Positions 43,986-51,863 of a DNA stretch of 64,000 nt are shown here, piece by piece. Source of the DNA: Anaerolineales bacterium (GTDB lineage Bacteria; Chloroflexota; Anaerolineae; Anaerolineales; UBA4823). Position 1 is the first letter of the stretch. Each line of letters opens with the position of its first letter. The stretch is taken from the NCBI GenBank assembly GCA_020060465.1, contig JAGVAD010000012.1, forward strand, positions 1 through 64,000. Direction: 5' to 3'. Under the pieces are notes generated by a model, which searched no databases, was not told the origin of the DNA, and saw only the letters and a list, made by a program, of their open reading frames with translations. A program made the position numbers and the translations under genes.

Positions 43986-45239
43986 CTAGGTCGAATTTGG
44001 ATCTAAGGGTAAATGGATGAAGAACGTGGTTCCCTCGCCCAGGGTCGATTCTGCGGTAATTTCCCCGTGGTGCGCCTGAATGATTTTTCGGCAGATATAC
44101 AACCCTAAGCCGGTGCCCCGGACAGATGTGCTGGTATCTGGCACACGGTAGAAACGTTGGAAGAGTTTTTCCAGGTGTTGCGGAGATATGCCTGGGCCAA
44201 AATCGCGGATTGAGATATGGGCGCGGTTGCCAAACTCGGTCATCGTGACCACAACTTTCGAGTTTGGCGCGTATTTGATGGCATTGTTAATGATATTGTC
44301 AAAAACCTGCCCTAATCGGGTGGAATCGGCAAGGATTTGCAAGCCGGGAGACTTGAGGTTCAATTCAATAGACAGGTTCGGGTTACGCGATTGGGCGCGC
44401 AGAGCAATATCTTTGAGCAGGGTATCCAGACGGATGAGCTGGAAATTCATGCGCAGTGTGCCAGCCTGCAACCGTGAAGAATCCATCAGGTTATCTATTA
44501 ATTCTCTCAAACGGTCTGATTCTTCATTGACGATGTTTAGAAACTCTCGGCGCGTGGTTTCGTCCCAATTGATATCCTCGCGCAGCAAAGTGGTGGTGTA
44601 TCCTTTAATGAACCCCAGAGGCGTCAGCAATTCGTGTGAGATGGTGGCAATGAAATCCTCTTGCAGGTTATCCAGCCTGCGTCTGGCTTCCAGATCGGCA
44701 ATTCGTTCGACTAATTGACGATGTTGCAAAAGCTGCGCCACGTGTTGGGCGATAAATTCCGCCAGATGGATTTGCTCTGGTAAAAACGCCGGGCCGCCGA
44801 AACGAATGAATACCAGCGCCCCTAACTCCTCTCCACTGGTATAGAGCGGCAAGCCCAGAGAATAGCGGATGTTGGTGCGGTCTGGCTCGTTTGAGCCGGC
44901 GCCTTCCACCTGGGTAACAATTTCGTGGGTGAGGTGAGCCTGTTGTGCTGTGGCCTCGCCCCAGGCCAGATCCGCCTCATGGAAGCGCCCGCGTCCAATG
45001 GCGCGGGCGTATTTTACTTCCAGGGAGTTATTGTCCTGGCAGCAAGTGTATAGCACCATATTATCAAAAATAAATACCGGGCGCGCCAGTTGGACGATCT
45101 CATCCAGGACGGCTTCGGTGTTCACCGCTTCGGCTACAGCCCGGCTAATCGCATAAACAGCTTCTAATTCTTGAGGTCGTAACGAGCCAGTGGCTTTCTT
45201 GAAATCATCCATCGGTTTTCCAGCAAAACCAAGCGCCAT
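43986..45239 (-). CDS. GAF-domain histidine kinase
   Basis: 417 aa, cytoplasmic. A GAF domain (about 25-170), a short coiled coil, then HisKA with the phospho-acceptor His in FIATISHELLTPLGFIKGYT (near residue 205), and HATPase boxes: NIINNAIKYAPNS, RDFGPGIS, RGTGLGLYICRKII. The start ATG 45239 lies just after the stop of the upstream kinase gene. It likely signals to the OmpR-type regulator downstream. The GAF ligand is unknown. Confidence 0.9.
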   Translation of the reverse strand: MALGFAGKPMDDFKKATGSLRPQELEAVYAISRAVAEAVNTEAVLDEIVQLARPVFIFDNMVLYTCCQDNNSLEVKYARAIGRGRFHEADLAWGEATAQQAHLTHEIVTQVEGAGSNEPDRTNIRYSLGLPLYTSGEELGALVFIRFGGPAFLPEQIHLAEFIAQHVAQLLQHRQLVERIADLEARRRLDNLQEDFIATISHELLTPLGFIKGYTTTLLREDINWDETTRREFLNIVNEESDRLRELIDNLMDSSRLQAGTLRMNFQLIRLDTLLKDIALRAQSRNPNLSIELNLKSPGLQILADSTRLGQVFDNIINNAIKYAPNSKVVVTMTEFGNRAHISIRDFGPGISPQHLEKLFQRFYRVPDTSTSVRGTGLGLYICRKIIQAHHGEITAESTLGEGTTFFIHLPLDPNST

Positions 45240-45245
45240 TCATTG

Positions 45246-46403
45246 TTAGGGCAGATCACGATCTGTTGCAGGTAAAGTAAACTCGAAGCGTGAGCCTTTA
45301 CCCACCTCTGAGTCGACGCGTATTTGTGAACCGTGTGCTTCAATAATGCGCCGCGCCATGGCTAAGCCTAAGCCTGTTCCGGGATAACGACGTGTTGTAG
45401 AGCCGTCGAGTTGATGGAATGGCTCGAAGATTTCGTTCAGGCGCTCCTTGGGGATGCCAATGCCGGTGTCAATCACTGCTACGTTTACCAGACCATCTTC
45501 GGCTGCAACTTGAATAATGACCTCGCCCCCTTTGGGGGTGAACTTTAACGCGTTGTCCAGCAATTGTGCGATCACCCAACCAATTTTTTCTTCATCCGCC
45601 TGAATCGGAGGCAGTCTTTCAGCGATATTCACATGGATTGTAAGGGCTTGTGCTTGCGCCTTAGGGGCAGCGCGTTCAATGATCGGTTTTATCAACCGCT
45701 GAATGTGGAATTTCTTTAGAGTTAGAGAAAGTTCACCGCGTGTAGCCAAAGAAAATTGGATCAAATCTTCAATCAGGCGTTCCAGGCGCGCTTCGGCGCG
45801 CTTCATCACCGTAAGCGCTTCAGACTGCGCCTGGGTCAGCGGACCGAGGCCGCCATCGGAGAGCAGGTCCAAATAGCCCTTAATGTGAGTCAGCGGCGTG
45901 CGCAATTCGTGGGAGATGTTGGCGACGAAGTTCGTTTTGAGGATATTTAGTTCAGATAAGCGCTCCAGCGCTTGCTGCAACTCCCGCGTGCGCTCTTGAA
46001 CGCGTTCCTTGAGCGACTGGTTGGCTTCTGCCAGAGCGTTTTGCAATTCCAGGATTTGCGCGGTGACGATTTGATCCAGCGTCTGTTGATCGGTAAAGCC
46101 GAGTTCCAGGAGCGCCCGCCCAAGCAGGATGGGCTTTCCATTTTGAGCACATTCCTCTTGATATTTTAATGCCTGTTGCAATTCGTCAGGGGTGAGCAAA
46201 TTGCGCTCAATCATATAATCCCCGATGCGCGGCACTAATATTTCAGGCGCCATGGGTAGTCCGCTGGGAGGTTTAATGGGCAGCATCGCTTGCTGCTCCA
46301 CGATGCCAACCACCACTGCCAGGTCTATGCCGCAATGTTCGCAATTACGTGACTGTGGTCGGACAGGCTGTCTGCAATTGGGGCAGATAATAACGGCGCT
46401 CAT
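45246..46403 (-). CDS. Histidine kinase with N-terminal zinc ribbon
   Basis: 385 aa. Residues 1-25 form a zinc ribbon (CPNC...CEHC). Residues 45-120 resemble the N-terminal domain of type II secretion/pilus ATPases (MshEN-like: [18 protein letters not shown]). A coiled coil follows, then HisKA ([20 protein letters not shown]) and HATPase ([31 protein letters not shown]). ATG 46403 has GGTGA 6 nt upstream. Close spacing with the GAF kinase gene suggests co-transcription. The MshEN-like piece often binds c-di-GMP, a possible input here, but that is inference. Confidence 0.85.
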   Translation of the reverse strand: MSAVIICPNCRQPVRPQSRNCEHCGIDLAVVVGIVEQQAMLPIKPPSGLPMAPEILVPRIGDYMIERNLLTPDELQQALKYQEECAQNGKPILLGRALLELGFTDQQTLDQIVTAQILELQNALAEANQSLKERVQERTRELQQALERLSELNILKTNFVANISHELRTPLTHIKGYLDLLSDGGLGPLTQAQSEALTVMKRAEARLERLIEDLIQFSLATRGELSLTLKKFHIQRLIKPIIERAAPKAQAQALTIHVNIAERLPPIQADEEKIGWVIAQLLDNALKFTPKGGEVIIQVAAEDGLVNVAVIDTGIGIPKERLNEIFEPFHQLDGSTTRRYPGTGLGLAMARRIIEAHGSQIRVDSEVGKGSRFEFTLPATDRDLP

Positions 46404-46647
46404 AAATGTCACCAAATTATAAACGCATCATAACATATCTATCCAGGCTTTAACGCCATATTGACGAAGTCTGATGTGCGCTGAATGCGGTTGTAAAGTG
46501 ATTGTAAGGTGGACAAAAGTTGTTCTGATGCATAATACAAGCTATGGTCTGGAACACATTGTTGAAATCATCGCTAGCGGAGAATACCCAGCCAAAATGT
46601 TTTCGATTCCACACCTTAGCAACCGTAATCAGCCCTTCGCAGCAACA

Positions 46648-47055
46648 ATGACAGCTCCGGTAAAAATCTTAATCCTGGATGATGATTATGGGACATCCGA
46701 TTTGCTTCGGGTGATCCTGGAATCGGGGTGTTTTGAGCTGATGACAACCCGGTCGCCGGAGGAGGGCCTGGAGCTAGCAAAGCGGACACCGCCGGATGTG
46801 ATCGTCCTGGTGTTAAATATGCCCGATGATGAGGGAATAGCCTTGTGCAAGGCTTTTCGCATGATCTGCGCAGCGCCTATTCTGGTGCTTTCATCCAATG
46901 GCAGGCAGGGCTTTGCAGAAAAATTCCTCAACGAAGGCGCAGACGATTACTTGGTGAAACCGATTAATAACTCCGTTATGGTCGCTTCTATCAATCGGCT
47001 GGCGCGCCGAGCGAGGGCCGAGCAAGAGGCGAACCGCGCGAACGGGGATCATTGA
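46648..47055 (+). CDS. Atypical receiver without phospho-acceptor Asp
   Basis: 135 aa from ATG 46648 (an open frame goes to 46474). Receiver fold: LILDDDYG acidic pocket, Ser in LVLSSNGRQGF, Lys in YLVKPINN. The acceptor position, expected as the Asp of a VLDxxMP motif, is Val55 in VIVLVLNMPDDEG (codon GTG). So it cannot be phosphorylated in the usual way and is likely a pseudo-receiver. No output domain. The ribosome site is weak. It is divergent from the zinc-ribbon kinase. Confidence 0.75.
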   Translation: MTAPVKILILDDDYGTSDLLRVILESGCFELMTTRSPEEGLELAKRTPPDVIVLVLNMPDDEGIALCKAFRMICAAPILVLSSNGRQGFAEKFLNEGADDYLVKPINNSVMVASINRLARRARAEQEANRANGDH

Positions 47056-47110
47056 CTCCTGCTTGGATTGGCTAACTGAATAAAAGTATCTTGTTGCTTC
47101 AAATACCTCT

Positions 47111-47138
47111 TTGAAGCCGATGCGAGTTGGGTTAGAAT
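47111..47138 (+). promoter_or_regulatory. Promoter of the small zinc-ribbon protein
   Basis: TTGAAG (47111-47116), 16-nt spacer, TAGAAT (47133-47138). Predicted start near 47145, 21 nt before the GTG. Confidence 0.5.
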
Positions 47139-47165
47139 AGTGAAAATTCTCGCAGGAGGAAAGCT

Positions 47166-47462
47166 GTGCAAATTTGCTCTAAGTGTCACACGCAATCGCC
47201 AGATGAAGCGAAGCAATGCTCCAATTGCGGCGCCGATTTAAGCGTGTGGTCGGAATCGGCTGTGGCGTTGAAAGAGTTGCAAGAGAATCCTCGCGTAATC
47301 TACGTGCGGATATCCGTGGCTCACGATTGTTGTCCGGTCTGTCGTCAGGCAGAAGGGGCTTATGCGAAAGATTCTACGCCGCGTTTGCCCATCGAAGGTT
47401 GTTCCCACCAATTGGGATGTCGGTGCTTCTATCAACCCGTGCTGGACGAAATTTATCCCTAG
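47166..47462 (+). CDS. Small zinc-ribbon protein
   Basis: 98 aa, GTG start with GGAGG 5 nt upstream. The first zinc ribbon is CSKC...CSNC at 4-22. A second set of Cys (CPVC, CSHQLGCRC) further along may form another metal site. No known family. It has its own promoter and converges with the CCA transferase gene. The role is unknown; zinc-ribbon-only proteins often act as adaptors. Confidence 0.75.
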   Translation: MQICSKCHTQSPDEAKQCSNCGADLSVWSESAVALKELQENPRVIYVRISVAHDCCPVCRQAEGAYAKDSTPRLPIEGCSHQLGCRCFYQPVLDEIYP

Positions 47463-47508
47463 AGATCGGCTGAACGATCAACGCCAGACATTTACCGGCA
47501 AGTCGTCT

Positions 47509-48990
47509 CTATTGGAGATGTTTGCGGGCGAATTCTATTGCGGATGCGCGGTCGCTGACCTCGCCGCTGGCCTGGGCTTCACGAATTTCCTCTAAGAGTT
47601 GTCCAATCTGGGGACCGGGCTTCAAACCCAATATTTCCATTAAGTCGTTTCCGCTGATCAGGGGTGGGGGAGACACCTGATCTGCTTTTTGTTCCCACCA
47701 TGCTTCCAACAAGGCGCGGATAACATCCATGTGTCGCATCCAAACCGCTTGAGGCAAAGAGCTTGCGTACGTAGCCTGGACATCGGCTAGGGAAAGCAGG
47801 CAGATGTCAACACCGGCGGGGCCAACGTCGCGAAAAAAGCGGTAGATAGCCCGTCTGGAAGGCAATCCTGGGCTTTTGCTCAAGAGCAGTGGACGTAAAT
47901 GGTGGCGCACAATCATCTCCAGCCGCTCGCCTTCGAGATTGCTCAAGCGGTAAGCCTGACTTCGCGCTCTGGCAATCTGCGATCCCGCCTCATCGTGTTT
48001 CAAGAACCGCACACTGCCATCCGAGGTGCGTTGCGCGGTGACTGGCTTTCCGACATCGTGATAGAGCGCCGCCAGCAGCAATAGGCTTCGCAGGGTGCGC
48101 TCCGGGTTTAGCTGCTTTGTCAGGTGTTGCTGCAAATTCTGGCGAAAGCGACCCAGACGCAGCGATACAAACCCCATCGTCCAATTTGCTGTTGTTTCTG
48201 GGTCGTGCTGAGGTTGGAGTACGCGCAGTAAGTTAGCCAAATATTCAACCGTATGAAGGGTGTGCTCCCATACATCATACACATGCGGCGCAGATTGCTC
48301 CTCGCCTTTCATTGCTGCCAGCTCTGGCAACATGGAGTTGATGACGCCCAGGTGATCCAAAATTCGCAGCGCGGCAACGGGCGCTTTTCCGTCCAGGATC
48401 TTAAATAGCTCATCACGCATACGTTCGGGCGTTATCGAAGAGAGCAATGGAATCGCCTCTTGTAGCAGCCGCTTTGTTTCTGGCAGGATACGTAGCTCAA
48501 AATCTACCGCCAGGCGCGCGCCGCGCAAGATGCGCACCGGATCAGCAATCAAAGATGCAGGCGAGCAGACGCGCAGCCGGCGTTCTCGTAGATCTTCCGC
48601 ACCGTTCAGCGGGTCAATTAGCGTCTCAGGCCGATGGAGATCCAGCGCCAGGGCGTTCACCGTGAAATCTCGGCCGCGCAGATCGCTTTCCAGGTCGGGA
48701 CCGCGAAAAGCTGCAAAATCCAGGATCAGGCGCTCCCCTTCGGAGAGTCGCAGGATAACCCTTCCTGTGTCTCGCTCTGCATCTAACGCATAAAAATCTC
48801 CGCCCAAAGCGTTGGCTACTTTGCGTCCGGCGGAAATCGCTGCGCCAGGGAGAACGAAATCCAGATCATGGATCGGGCGCGAAAGCAGAGCATCTCGAAC
48901 CGCGCCGCCCACCAGGTAGAGTTGCTCAGGCTGAGGGAGAATTTCCCGGATCTGCGCCGCAAGCGGGATTTGCGCCAGGAGAGAGGTCAT
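47509..48990 (-). CDS. cca: CCA tRNA nucleotidyltransferase / poly(A) polymerase family
   Basis: 493 aa, class II nucleotidyltransferase. Head domain: YLVGGAVRDALLSRPIHDLDF with the GG and DxD metal site; neck: RILRGARLAVDFELRI, ITPERMRDELFKIL. A C-terminal HD phosphohydrolase-like domain (LLAALYHDVGKPVTA, FLKHDEAGSQIA) extends it. It repairs or adds the 3' CCA of tRNAs, or adds A only in organisms with split enzymes. The ATG overlaps the hpt stop by 4 nt. Confidence 0.9.
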   Translation of the reverse strand: MTSLLAQIPLAAQIREILPQPEQLYLVGGAVRDALLSRPIHDLDFVLPGAAISAGRKVANALGGDFYALDAERDTGRVILRLSEGERLILDFAAFRGPDLESDLRGRDFTVNALALDLHRPETLIDPLNGAEDLRERRLRVCSPASLIADPVRILRGARLAVDFELRILPETKRLLQEAIPLLSSITPERMRDELFKILDGKAPVAALRILDHLGVINSMLPELAAMKGEEQSAPHVYDVWEHTLHTVEYLANLLRVLQPQHDPETTANWTMGFVSLRLGRFRQNLQQHLTKQLNPERTLRSLLLLAALYHDVGKPVTAQRTSDGSVRFLKHDEAGSQIARARSQAYRLSNLEGERLEMIVRHHLRPLLLSKSPGLPSRRAIYRFFRDVGPAGVDICLLSLADVQATYASSLPQAVWMRHMDVIRALLEAWWEQKADQVSPPPLISGNDLMEILGLKPGPQIGQLLEEIREAQASGEVSDRASAIEFARKHLQ

Positions 48991-49541
48991 TCGTCAGGAT
49001 GATATTTTTCCAAATCCACTGTGGCGATGAATGGCAAGTTGCGGTAATACTCGTCCAGGTCGAGGCCATACCCAAAGACGAATTTGTTGGGGATGACAAA
49101 ACCGCAGTAATCTATCGGCACTTCCACTTCCCGCCGTTCGGGTTTGTTGAGTAGGGTGCAAACTTTCAGGCTGGTTGGATGGCGGGTCTTGAGAAACTCA
49201 AGCACCGAGGCGATGGTGTAACCGCTGTCCACAATATCTTCAACCAGTAACACATTGCGTCCATGGATTTCATCTTTCAAGTCAAGGGTGATGCGCACCT
49301 GTCCAGTGGATTGGCGCGCGGTGCCGTAGGAGGATACAGCCATAAAATCCAACGTGTTGGGAACAGTGATATGCCGCATCAGGTCGGTGAGGAAGACAAT
49401 GCCGCCGCGCAAGATGCAAATCAGGTGTAAATCCTGCCCGCGATAATCCTCGCTGATCTGTGCACCCAGCTCGGCGATGCGTTTCTTCAATGAGGCCTCA
49501 TCAACAAGGATTTCCTTCAAAAATTCGCGATAATCCTGCAT
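48987..49541 (-). CDS. hpt: Hypoxanthine phosphoribosyltransferase
   Basis: 184 aa. Purine salvage: hypoxanthine or guanine plus PRPP gives IMP or GMP. PRPP motif LLVEDIVDSGYTIASVLEFL, plus the IRGGIVFLTDLMR-type loop and the conserved late VPIDYCGFVIPNKFVFGYGLD. GAGGAG before ATG. Operon with cca by a 4-nt overlap. Thymidine kinase lies 69 nt upstream, making a salvage cluster. Confidence 0.94.
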   Translation of the reverse strand: MQDYREFLKEILVDEASLKKRIAELGAQISEDYRGQDLHLICILRGGIVFLTDLMRHITVPNTLDFMAVSSYGTARQSTGQVRITLDLKDEIHGRNVLLVEDIVDSGYTIASVLEFLKTRHPTSLKVCTLLNKPERREVEVPIDYCGFVIPNKFVFGYGLDLDEYYRNLPFIATVDLEKYHPDE

Positions 49542-49610
49542 AATTAGCTCCTCAACAGGTTCGTTCGCTGACCGTACGCGGCAGGAATTTAGGGCAATCG
49601 AAAGGGCGAA

Positions 49611-50183
49611 TCAACCGCGCGGCACAATATGGTGTTTGCGGCAACGGGCTTCATATAGTTCGGCAGCGCCAATAATGACCACCGGATCATCGTAACGGGC
49701 GGGCTGACCATCAACCAGGCGCTGGGTACGGCTGGCTGGCTCACCGCAAATCATGCAAATGGCGTGCAGTTTGTCCACCACCTCGGCCTTGGCCATTAGA
49801 GCAGGCATTGGACCGAAGGGTTCGCCGCGAAAATCTGTGTCTAACCCGGCAATAATGACCCGCACGTCGTGATCGGCCAATGTTTGGGCAATTACGATAA
49901 TTTCGTCGTCGAAAAATTGCGCCTCATCTATGCCAACTACCGTAGTATCGGGTTCCAATCTTTCCAGGATTTCCCTGGCATACTGGATAGGCTGCGCATC
50001 GAATTCACTGCCGGCATGCGAGGTGACCTTTTCGACCGTATAGCGGTTATCAATTACGGGTTTAAATACTTGCACCTTTTGACGGGCAATCTTTGCCCGA
50101 CGCAACCGCCGAATCAGCTCATCCGTTTTTCCGCAAAACATCGAGCCGGTAATGACTTCCAGGGAACCCGTATGATGTTTCAT
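49611..50183 (-). CDS. tdk: Thymidine kinase
   Basis: 190 aa, type II thymidine kinase. P-loop [15 protein letters not shown], catalytic Glu in GIDEAQFFD, the thymidine-binding [13 protein letters not shown], and a zinc site (CMIC...ARCRKHH). Makes dTMP from thymidine. AGGAG 5 nt before ATG 50183. Its promoter is TTGTCG-N18-TAAAAT. Confidence 0.95.
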   Translation of the reverse strand: MKHHTGSLEVITGSMFCGKTDELIRRLRRAKIARQKVQVFKPVIDNRYTVEKVTSHAGSEFDAQPIQYAREILERLEPDTTVVGIDEAQFFDDEIIVIAQTLADHDVRVIIAGLDTDFRGEPFGPMPALMAKAEVVDKLHAICMICGEPASRTQRLVDGQPARYDDPVVIIGAAELYEARCRKHHIVPRG

Positions 50184-50213
50184 GCTGCTCCTGAAATGTG
50201 TGGAATGACCCGT

Positions 50214-50243
50214 ATTTTACCCCGCAGACTCCAAAAACGACAA
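50214..50243 (-). promoter_or_regulatory. Promoter of tdk
   Basis: Minus-strand TTGTCG (50243-50238), 18-nt spacer, TAAAAT (50219-50214). Start predicted near 50207, 24 nt before the ATG. Confidence 0.5.
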
Positions 50244-50317
50244 GGATTGCAGGATGAGAAGTAGAGCAAATAAAACGCGCCGCGCTGTGTACATCGCAGC
50301 CAAAAGCGCCAAGCATC

Positions 50318-50358
50318 GGAAAAACCAGAGAGGTGGCGCCGGGTGTCCACCTCTCTGG
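50318..50358 (-). terminator. Terminator of the rplU-rpmA-rpmE operon
   Basis: A perfect 12-bp stem (50325-50336 with 50347-50358), 10-nt loop, followed on the minus strand by TTTTTCC. It lies 62 nt after the rpmE stop. Confidence 0.9.
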
Positions 50359-50419
50359 CTTGTGGTTTGCAAAATCCGATGGGGGTTGATGAACAGATTG
50401 TCGAGTGCGATGCTCGAAG

Positions 50420-50893
50420 TTAGACAGTGATTTCTTCTGCGGCTTCAGGCAGCTCATAGCCAAACTGGCGCAGGCGCTTCTTCAGATCTGCCAATGCTTT
50501 GCGTCCAAATCCTTCAATAGCTAACAGCGCGCCTTCACCTTCGGATAGTTTTTCCAGCGCCTGACCAACAGTGATTACCCCAGCCGCTGCAAGCGCATCG
50601 GTGGGGCGGGTGCCTAATTCTAATTCGGTCAAGGGGCGCTCCAAGGAGGTGCGTGCAGCCTGCCGCGCTTCAGCTTCAGCCACAAATTGCTGGCGGGCTT
50701 GCAACTTCTTGTAGAACCGATCTACCTGGCCTTCGGTATCCACGATGCGCTGTTCCCCGGTGAAGAAGGGGTGACACTTCGAGCATACGTCGGTTCGAAT
50801 CACCTTGCGGGTCGAACCGGTGGTCCAGGTGTTACCGCAAGCACAGATCACCTGTGCGTCTGTGTAATACGTAGGATGAATGCCTTTTTTCAT
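50420..50893 (-). CDS. rpmE: Ribosomal protein L31 fused to an RpoA-CTD-like domain
   Basis: 157 aa; usual L31 is about 70. Residues 1-65 are zinc-type L31: Cys17, Cys19, Cys37, Cys40, [15 protein letters not shown] charged helix (65-84) follows. Residues 85-150 closely parallel the C-terminal domain of RNA polymerase alpha: [16 protein letters not shown], then [29 protein letters not shown]. The DNA-contact Arg265 and Lys298 of E. coli alpha correspond to Arg96 and Lys132; Asn268 becomes Asp99. Start box AAGGTG. Third gene of the rplU operon, 12 nt after rpmA. Confidence 0.88.
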   Translation of the reverse strand: MKKGIHPTYYTDAQVICACGNTWTTGSTRKVIRTDVCSKCHPFFTGEQRIVDTEGQVDRFYKKLQARQQFVAEAEARQAARTSLERPLTELELGTRPTDALAAAGVITVGQALEKLSEGEGALLAIEGFGRKALADLKKRLRQFGYELPEAAEEITV

Positions 50894-50905
50894 AGCCTGA
50901 CACCT

Positions 50906-51193
50906 TTAATTCTGGCTGCTATTTGCCGCCTGCGCTTCTTCTACGGGGATAACGCTGACCCGTTTGCGGTCATCACGCAGGTTCTCATAGACCACAACGC
51001 CATCCGCGGTGGCAAACAGCGTATCGTCTTTACCTTTATCTACATTGCGGCCGGGTTTGATGCGTGTGCCGCGCTGCCGCACCAGGATATTGCCTGAAAT
51101 CACGAATTCGCCGCCAAATTTCTTTACGCCTAAACGCTGGCTGTTGCTATCACGACCGTTGCGGCTGGAACCGCCGCCTTTCTTGTGCGCCAT
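50906..51193 (-). CDS. rpmA: Ribosomal protein L27
   Basis: 95 aa. Begins [20 protein letters not shown], so it has no cleavable N-terminal extension of the kind seen in Firmicutes. Then [20 protein letters not shown] and the [11 protein letters not shown] strand. L27's N terminus reaches the peptidyl transferase centre. AAGGAG box. Between rplU (2 nt) and rpmE (12 nt). Confidence 0.97.
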   Translation of the reverse strand: MAHKKGGGSSRNGRDSNSQRLGVKKFGGEFVISGNILVRQRGTRIKPGRNVDKGKDDTLFATADGVVVYENLRDDRKRVSVIPVEEAQAANSSQN

Positions 51194-51195
51194 AA

Positions 51196-51528
51196 TTACT
51201 TCTCCTTCTCTCTACCCAGGTTGATGGCCTCGATCTGTAAACGAGTGTACTTCTGGCGATGACCCGTTTTGACGCGTATGCGTTTTTTGGGTTTGTAGCG
51301 GAAGACGATCAGTTTGGGGCCCTTCACCTGGGCGGCAACTTTCGCCTGCACGGTTGCGCCTTCTACATAAGGGGTTCCAACTTTGATTTTGTCTTCATTC
51401 ACGACCAGGAGAACATTCTCCAGATCTACTTCCTCGCCGATCTCCGCTGGATAGTAATCCACTTCGATCGTACCACCTTCGACGGCGCGATACTGCTTGC
51501 CGCCATCCTCAACAATTGCATATTTCAT
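51196..51528 (-). CDS. rplU: Ribosomal protein L21
   Basis: 110 aa. Starts [20 protein letters not shown], then [20 protein letters not shown] and the basic [20 protein letters not shown] that contacts 23S rRNA. GGAGG lies 8 nt before ATG 51528. First gene of the operon, with a consensus promoter 170 nt upstream. Confidence 0.97.
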   Translation of the reverse strand: MKYAIVEDGGKQYRAVEGGTIEVDYYPAEIGEEVDLENVLLVVNEDKIKVGTPYVEGATVQAKVAAQVKGPKLIVFRYKPKKRIRVKTGHRQKYTRLQIEAINLGREKEK

Positions 51529-51863
51529 TCTCAGTTCCTCCAACCTTCACTTCGCCGTACATGTCGCGCCTGGCGCATTTTTCCGCCGAAACCATTTCTG
51601 GCGCAACCGTATGGGGAAGTTGGGGATTATTTTCCTGGTTAAAGCCAGGAGGGATACAATATTTTGCCCCAGCATAGGTTGCCGGGACAATGCGGGCTGT
51701 ATTATACTGGTATTGACCCTGGCTGTCAACATCCGTTGGCGGGAAATTTAAATCGAAATTATTGCTTTGAGCGCGTGAATTATTTATGCAAAATTTACAT
51801 CTTCAGGCTCAACCCAACAAATTTGTACATTGTATGCAAGCCTGAATAAGGGTAAGATTCTGG
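51529..51863. other. 335-bp intergenic region: rplU leader and divergent cyclase upstream region
   Basis: Holds the rplU consensus promoter (51701-51729) and a 165-nt leader on the minus strand that contains a CCTGG-CTTTAA-CCAGG hairpin (about 51635-51655). The other half, upstream of the cyclase gene, is AT-rich but shows no clear promoter by eye. Confidence 0.6.
51701..51729 (-). promoter_or_regulatory. Consensus sigma-70 promoter of the rplU operon
   Basis: Minus-strand TTGACA (51729-51724), exactly 17 nt, TATAAT (51706-51701). Both hexamers match the consensus fully, as fits a highly expressed ribosomal operon. Start predicted near 51694. Confidence 0.85.

Noticed and set aside
50119-50463. 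114-codon minus-strand frame between rpmE and tdk
   Set aside because: It runs over the rplU-operon terminator and the tdk promoter and has no recognisable sequence.
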